A stretch of 5,052 bases of DNA from Pseudomonadota bacterium (GTDB lineage Bacteria; Myxococcota_A; Polyangia; Polyangiales; Ga0077539). Of the stretch, positions 1 through 5,052 are shown piece by piece. The position numbers and the translations under genes are program-made. The DNA lies in assembly GCA_023428035.1 (NCBI GenBank), contig JAEYZO010000385.1, positions 1 through 5,052 on the forward strand, given 5' to 3'. Each line of letters opens with the position of its first letter. Position 1 is the first letter of the stretch. The notes under the pieces are model-generated. The model was given only the letters and a program-made list of their open reading frames with translations, was not told the origin of the DNA and made no database searches.

Positions 1-2603
1 CCGTTGGCGGTGTCGTAGGAGACGCGGGCGCCGAAGGCGCCGGTGGAGTCCTCGGCGCCGATGGTGGCGCTGCTGCCCAGGGCGCGGGGCTCCGAGGTGG
101 GCGAGGCGGAGCAGTAGACGAAGTCGACCACCCCGGACTCGTAGAGCCGGGCCTGGAAGGTCAGCCGCGGCGCGGCGTCGTCGCTGCCGTAGGTGAAGTC
201 CGTCCACTGGATGACGAAGCGGCGCGTGGCGCCGGTGCCGAGCTCACGGGTGAGCACCCGCGAGGGGGTCGCGCCGGTGACCACCCGGAGGTCGTCCCAG
301 AAGGGAGCGACGAAGTTGTTGGGGGTGCTCGTCGAGGGGATGTTCGAGTTGGAGAAGGCCGTCGAGGGAGAGCCCGTCGAAGACGTCCAGAGCTGGGCGA
401 AGCCGTTGGAGGTCACCGAGAAGTGCGTCGCCATCGCGCCGAAGAAGGGCACGGTGAAGGGCAGCGCGGTGATCGCCGAGCGGCTGTCGTCCTCGTAGGC
501 CCCGCCCGTCTCCGTCGAGGGGAGCGAGGCGCCGCCGGTCACGTCGTCGCACATGGCCGCGGCCATGGGGAGCGGCGCGACGGTGAAGCCCGGCACCGCC
601 GTGCCCATGCCCACCTCGAGGTTGAAGGTCCCGCTGGTGGTCGAGGTGCCCGCCACCGAGAGGGTGTAGGTCGTCGGCATGTCGCCGGTGTTGACCAGGT
701 TGAGCGTCGCGGTGGCCCCGTCGGCGGTGGCGATGCTGCTGTCGCCGCAGGTGGTCGAGGTGCACGACACCAGCCGGCGCAGGATCGGTCGCCACGTGGC
801 CATCGCGCCCGAGGGCACCGCGCGCACCGCCACCTGCTGCCCGGCGGGGACGGTCACCTCGTAGAAGAGCTGCCCGCCGTTGTAGGTGCTGCTGCACACG
901 GTGGTGGCGCGGACGCCCTGGCGAGCGTCCTGGTTCATGGCCGCGGCGCCGGGGTTCACCACCACGGGCTCGGCGCAGAACTGCCCGGCCACGAGGGGCG
1001 AGAGCGCGGCGGAGACGTCGAAGGTGCCCGCGTTCGAGGGCGAGGTGGCCGCGACGCTGACGGTCACCACCCGCGGGGCCGAGCCGCTGTTGGGGATGTC
1101 CACCGTGGCCGCGGCGGGGGTGGTGCTCGTGCCGCCGATGGCGTTGTCGACGCAGGCCTCGGCCTCGCAGCCGTCGAACACGCGCAGCACGGGCTGGCGC
1201 AGGGGAGAGCCCGTGGGCGTCGCGGTCACCCGCGCGCGCTGCCCCGCGGGGATGCTCAGCCGGTAGAAGAGCTGTCCTCCGTTCTCGCTGCGGCAGGGGG
1301 CGGCGGCGATGGGCGCGCCCACGGTCGACTGCCCCGCGCGGGGGGTGCCCGGCACGAGGTCGATCGCGTTCTGGCAGGCCTGGCCGGCCATCAGCGGAGC
1401 GTTGCTGGCGCTGATGTCAAAGGGCACCGGGGCGTTGTCGCCCGCGGAGAGGGCCGCCGACACGTACACCCGCCGCATCGCGCCTGCGTTGGGGATGAGC
1501 AGGGTGGCGGGGTTGGAGCTCGACGCGGCGCTGGCCACGCAGGTGGAGGCGTCGCAGGTGTCGACCGCGCGGAGGGTGATGCCCGTGGTGCCGGTCATGC
1601 GGTTGAGGGTCACCGTGGTGATCGAGCTCGCGGGCAGGTCGAGGCCGTAGAAGAGCTGCCCGCCGCCGCTGGGGGTTGTGTTGCAGTACGCGGGGCCGCC
1701 CGCGGCGCCGAAGGTCTGGCCCATGATGGGCGTGCCCGGGGTGAGGGTGGTGGCCCCCGCGCAGGTGGCGTTGGCCGCGGGGTCGAAGCTCGTCGCCGAG
1801 AGCACGTAGGCGCCGCTGTTCGACGAGAAGCCCTCGACGATGACGGTGTAGGTGCCCGGGTCGAGCACGGCGCGCAGGAGCGAGGAGGTGCCGCCGCCGC
1901 TGTCGTCGTCGCAGGAGACCTCGCTGGCCGGGTCAAGGCAGGAGCGGCGCAGCGAGATGTGGGTGTCGAAGCTGGTGCCCCCGTCGGCGGTGCCCGCGTC
2001 GGCGGCGATGGCCGCGTCGGTCGAGAGGATCACGCCGGTGCGGGCGGTGACGGTGAGGGTGTAGACCCGCTCGGGGGCGGTGTTGCTCGCGCGGCAGCGG
2101 CTGGAGGTGATGACGTTCGGGCCGCCCACGGTGGTGCCCGAGAAGGACTGCACCGTGGCCGAGGGGAGGGTGATGGTCCCTTCGGAGGTGGGGCACATGG
2201 GGCCGGCGTCGACGGGGCCGGTGTCGGCGCCCGCGTCGGTGCCCGCGTCGGTGCCCGCGTCGGTGTCAGCGTCCATCGGAGGGCCGGCGTCGGTGTCGGC
2301 GTCGGTGTCAGCGTCGGCGCCCGCGTCGGTGTCAGCGTCGGTGGTGACAACATCGGGGCCCGCGTCGACGCCGGTGTCGGTCGGCACGTCGGGCTGGTTG
2401 CCCGTGTCGTCGCTCTTGCCGGTGTCGGCGCCGGTGTCGCCAGGGCCCGCGTCGGCGCCGGTGTCGAGGCGGCCCGTGTCGGTCGTCCCGAGGTCGCCGC
2501 TGGCGTCGAGGGGGGTGTTGTTCACCGGGTCGTCGCCGCAGCCCTGACCCACGAGGGCCAGGGAGGTAAGCGCGAGGGCCAGCGTCCATCGCTTCGAGGT
2601 CAT
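1..2603 (-). CDS. Large secreted lipoprotein with Asp-rich stalk, PPC-like domain, three four-Cys repeats and nidogen-like domain (3' end outside window)
   Basis: Reading the minus strand from ATG at 2603 gives 867 codons without a stop up to base 3; the gene leaves the window at base 1. Residues 1-22 are a lipoprotein-type signal: basic start (K4, R5), hydrophobic core 8-18, then VGQGC with C22 as the likely lipidated cysteine. The lipobox is imperfect, with G rather than L at -3. Residues 23-136 are a low-complexity stalk of Asp with Thr, Gly and Ala. Residues 137-272 look like a PPC-type beta domain (FDT at 212-214, CDDDSGGG at 231-238, PGTYTVIVEG at 249-258, SGAY at 263-266). Three repeats follow, about 279-400, 408-533 and 541-665, each with GGQLFY (314, 442, 576) and four cysteines. 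From about 685 a nidogen-like domain shows LPFTVPFFG (714-722), SNGF (732-735) and PNNFVAPFWDDL (761-772). Presumably it is anchored in the outer membrane, facing outward, with a binding or adhesive role; no catalytic motif was seen. Function is inferred from domains only. Confidence 0.9.
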   Translation of the reverse strand, partial: MTSKRWTLALALTSLALVGQGCGDDPVNNTPLDASGDLGTTDTGRLDTGADAGPGDTGADTGKSDDTGNQPDVPTDTGVDAGPDVVTTDADTDAGADADTDADTDAGPPMDADTDAGTDAGTDAGADTGPVDAGPMCPTSEGTITLPSATVQSFSGTTVGGPNVITSSRCRASNTAPERVYTLTVTARTGVILSTDAAIAADAGTADGGTSFDTHISLRRSCLDPASEVSCDDDSGGGTSSLLRAVLDPGTYTVIVEGFSSNSGAYVLSATSFDPAANATCAGATTLTPGTPIMGQTFGAAGGPAYCNTTPSGGGQLFYGLDLPASSITTVTLNRMTGTTGITLRAVDTCDASTCVASAASSSNPATLLIPNAGAMRRVYVSAALSAGDNAPVPFDISASNAPLMAGQACQNAIDLVPGTPRAGQSTVGAPIAAAPCRSENGGQLFYRLSIPAGQRARVTATPTGSPLRQPVLRVFDGCEAEACVDNAIGGTSTTPAAATVDIPNSGSAPRVVTVSVAATSPSNAGTFDVSAALSPLVAGQFCAEPVVVNPGAAAMNQDARQGVRATTVCSSTYNGGQLFYEVTVPAGQQVAVRAVPSGAMATWRPILRRLVSCTSTTCGDSSIATADGATATLNLVNTGDMPTTYTLSVAGTSTTSGTFNLEVGMGTAVPGFTVAPLPMAAAMCDDVTGGASLPSTETGGAYEDDSRSAITALPFTVPFFGAMATHFSVTSNGFAQLWTSSTGSPSTAFSNSNIPSTSTPNNFVAPFWDDLRVVTGATPSRVLTRELGTGATRRFVIQWTDFTYGSDDAAPRLTFQARLYESGVVDFVYCSASPTSEPRALGSSATIGAEDSTGAFGARVSYDTAN
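2196..2537 (-). repeat. Asp-rich low-complexity stalk coded by degenerate short tandem repeats
   Basis: This stretch encodes residues 23-136 of the lipoprotein, made largely of D-T-G, D-A-G and D-A-D-T steps. At DNA level it contains three perfect consecutive copies of the 12-mer gcccgcgtcggt at 2229-2264 (each encoding Thr-Asp-Ala-Gly). A 19-base word beginning gcgtcggtgtcag occurs at 2299-2317 and 2323-2341, and its first 17 bases also occur at 2257-2273. Such stalks commonly follow the lipid anchor of myxobacterial lipoproteins and are thought to act as flexible spacers. The repeats could change length by slippage in multiples of 3 without breaking the frame. Confidence 0.85.
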
Positions 2604-2609
2604 CATCGG

Positions 2610-2614
2610 CTCCT
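2610..2614 (-). promoter_or_regulatory. Ribosome binding site (AGGAG) of the large lipoprotein
   Basis: On the minus strand AGGAG at 2614-2610 precedes two adjacent in-frame ATG codons at 2606 and 2603. The spacing is 3 bases to the first and 6 bases to the second, so the second ATG (2603) is the better start. The choice changes the protein by only one methionine. Confidence 0.65.
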
Positions 2615-2744
2615 GGAGAGGGTTGAAAGAGAAGTTCTGCCCCGGACACTTCGACGCACGCCGTCGCGGTTTCGATGCCGGGGAACATCGAGCTCGGGCG
2701 TCTGCGCGCTTCGCGTAGAAGAGCGCGACATGCGGCCGCGGGCG

Positions 2745-2753
2745 GTCATATCA
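2745..2753 (-). promoter_or_regulatory. Possible extended -10 promoter element for the large lipoprotein
   Basis: The minus strand reads TGATATGAC at 2753-2745, that is TGn followed by TATGAC (4 of 6 matches to TATAAT). It is one of the few AT-rich spots in the 201-base spacer. No -35 hexamer is visible at the usual distance, so the call rests on the extended -10 alone. Transcription would start near 2738, leaving a leader of about 130 bases. Low confidence. Confidence 0.22.
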
Positions 2754-2778
2754 CGGACGGCGGCGGAGGCGTGAGGGT

Positions 2779-2795
2779 CGCGGCGAGGCGCCGCG
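2779..2795 (-). terminator. GC hairpin just after the activator gene, possible terminator
   Basis: A perfect inverted repeat, CGCGGCG / 3-base loop / CGCCGCG, begins 9 bases after the activator stop codon (2805-2807). The 7-bp all-GC stem would be stable in the RNA, but no U-tract follows on the minus strand, so this is not a canonical intrinsic terminator. It could stall transcription, protect the 3' end or help Rho-dependent termination. In such GC-rich DNA a chance hairpin is also possible. Confidence 0.35.
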
Positions 2796-2804
2796 GAGGC
2801 GGGT

Positions 2805-4625
<1,821 letters not shown>

Positions 4626-4630
4626 TCGGA

Positions 4631-4634
4631 CCTC
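4631..4634 (-). promoter_or_regulatory. Ribosome binding site (GAGG) fixing the activator start
   Basis: GAGG on the minus strand at 4634-4631 lies 5 bases before ATG 4625, a normal spacing. The in-frame TTG at 4718 has no such support, and it falls within the candidate -35 element, so ATG 4625 is preferred. Confidence 0.65.
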
Positions 4635-4688
4635 GTGTGCGCCGGCCCTGTCAGTCCGTCGTCGGGTGACGCGGCGGCGCCCGGGGCA

Positions 4689-4718
4689 AAGATAGCCCCA
4701 GGTGCGGAGCGCCTCCAA
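4689..4718 (-). promoter_or_regulatory. Candidate housekeeping-type promoter of the activator gene
   Basis: On the minus strand TTGGAG (4718-4713) and TATCTT (4694-4689) are separated by 18 bases; each matches the -35 and -10 consensus at 4 of 6 positions. Transcription would start near 4682, giving a leader of about 57 bases before ATG 4625. This is the clearest promoter-like pair in the divergent intergenic region, but such matches are weak evidence in a GC-rich genome. Confidence 0.3.
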
Positions 4719-4780
4719 CGAGTGAACTGCGGGGGACTTGGCGTTGCGCGCCGGGGTCGCGATGCTACGGGCCGAGGACC

Positions 4781-5052
4781 TTGAGATCGCTTCGAGACAT
4801 GGTCGCCGCGGGAGCGCTCGCGGCCTTGGCGGCGGTGGTGGGCGGGTGCGCGGGCACGACGCGGAGGCTCAACGACGCCGACACGGTGCAGCTCGCGCTG
4901 GAGAACCAGACCCACGAGACGGTGTGCTTCCTCTACCTGTCGCCGCGGGGCAGAGACTCATGGAGCGACGACCTCTTGAGCGGGAGCATCGACCCCGGGC
5001 GGCGGCGGGCGATCCGCCGGCCGCCGGGGGGGTGGGCCTTGGGCGCGGGGGA
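4781..5052 (+). CDS. Small lipoprotein of unknown function, N-terminal part (3' end outside window)
   Basis: Starting at TTG 4781 the frame gives 90 codons and remains open at the window end. Residues 1-23 form a lipoprotein signal: basic MRSLRD, hydrophobic Ala/Leu/Val stretch 8-20, then VGGC with C23 as the lipid site. An ATG at 4799 in the same frame would give a signal without any positive charge, so TTG is preferred; however, the GAGGA at 4774-4778 is only 2 bases before the TTG, so the start is unsure. The frame has a stop at 4724-4726, which bounds any extension. The mature part begins with a beta-like segment (TVQLALENQT, 35-44), then TVCFLYLSP (47-55), a WSDDLL motif (61-66) and a proline/glycine turn (SIDPG, 69-73). 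This pattern, V-C-[FY]-x-Y-[IL]-S-P followed by W-x-[DE]-D-x-L, resembles small myxobacterial lipoproteins of unknown role, from general familiarity and not a search. It diverges from the activator gene. Confidence 0.72.
   Translation, partial: MRSLRDMVAAGALAALAAVVGGCAGTTRRLNDADTVQLALENQTHETVCFLYLSPRGRDSWSDDLLSGSIDPGRRRAIRRPPGGWALGAG

Noticed and set aside
244..897. Minus-strand open frame of 217 codons overlapping the lipoprotein
   Set aside because: His/Arg/Gly-rich out-of-frame shadow; the true frame on the same strand shows a continuous domain series through this region.
2196..2537. Short direct repeats as a CRISPR-like array
   Set aside because: The repeats are short, degenerate, in frame and without unique spacers; they encode the Asp-rich stalk.
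423..2774. Plus-strand open frame of 783 codons
   Set aside because: Antisense to the large lipoprotein. Its product is a repetitive His/Arg/Gly/Val string, including a GARVGARVG run that is the complement of the Asp-rich stalk; no domain is recognisable.
4739..4753. TTGGCGTTGCG in the divergent region as a sigma-54 -24/-12 element
   Set aside because: GG and GC do not have the required 10-base separation, so it cannot be a standard -24/-12 promoter.

Overview
The window is very GC-rich. It carries two genes on the minus strand in series (a sigma-54 activator, then a large secreted lipoprotein) and the beginning of a divergent plus-strand lipoprotein gene. The GC content, the Asp/Thr/Gly/Ala-rich stalk behind a lipoprotein signal, the PPC-like and nidogen-like extracellular domains, and an FHA-GAF-AAA+-Fis activator all point to a myxobacterium (Myxococcota), perhaps of the Sandaracinus/Polyangia type. 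This is inference from gene style; no marker gene is present.

Layout. Positions 1-2603 (minus) hold the 5' part, at least 867 codons, of a large lipoprotein gene that leaves the window at base 1, so no stop codon is visible. Its product has a lipoprotein signal peptide, an Asp-rich low-complexity stalk of about 115 residues, a PPC-like beta domain, three tandem four-cysteine repeats each marked by GGQLFY, and a nidogen-like domain. Positions 2604-2804 are a 201-base spacer with a perfect GC hairpin just after the activator stop, a possible extended -10 element, and the lipoprotein ribosome binding site. Positions 2805-4625 (minus) encode a complete 606-residue sigma-54-dependent activator with FHA-like, GAF, AAA+ and Fis-type HTH domains. 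Positions 4626-4780 are a divergent intergenic region with a candidate promoter for the activator. From 4781 (TTG) or 4799 (ATG) to the window end (plus) is the N-terminal part of a small lipoprotein of unknown function.

How the genes may work together. The activator senses through FHA and GAF modules rather than a receiver domain and should drive RNA polymerase with sigma-54. Its neighbours are both predicted cell-envelope lipoproteins, so control of a surface function is possible, but no convincing -24/-12 promoter was found and the link rests on proximity only. The downstream lipoprotein lies 201 bases beyond the activator stop with a possible terminator between them, so it probably has its own promoter.

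The most interesting points are the four-cysteine tandem repeat architecture of the large lipoprotein and the apparent loss of phosphothreonine-binding residues in the activator's FHA domain. I saw no mobile element, CRISPR array, tRNA or rRNA.
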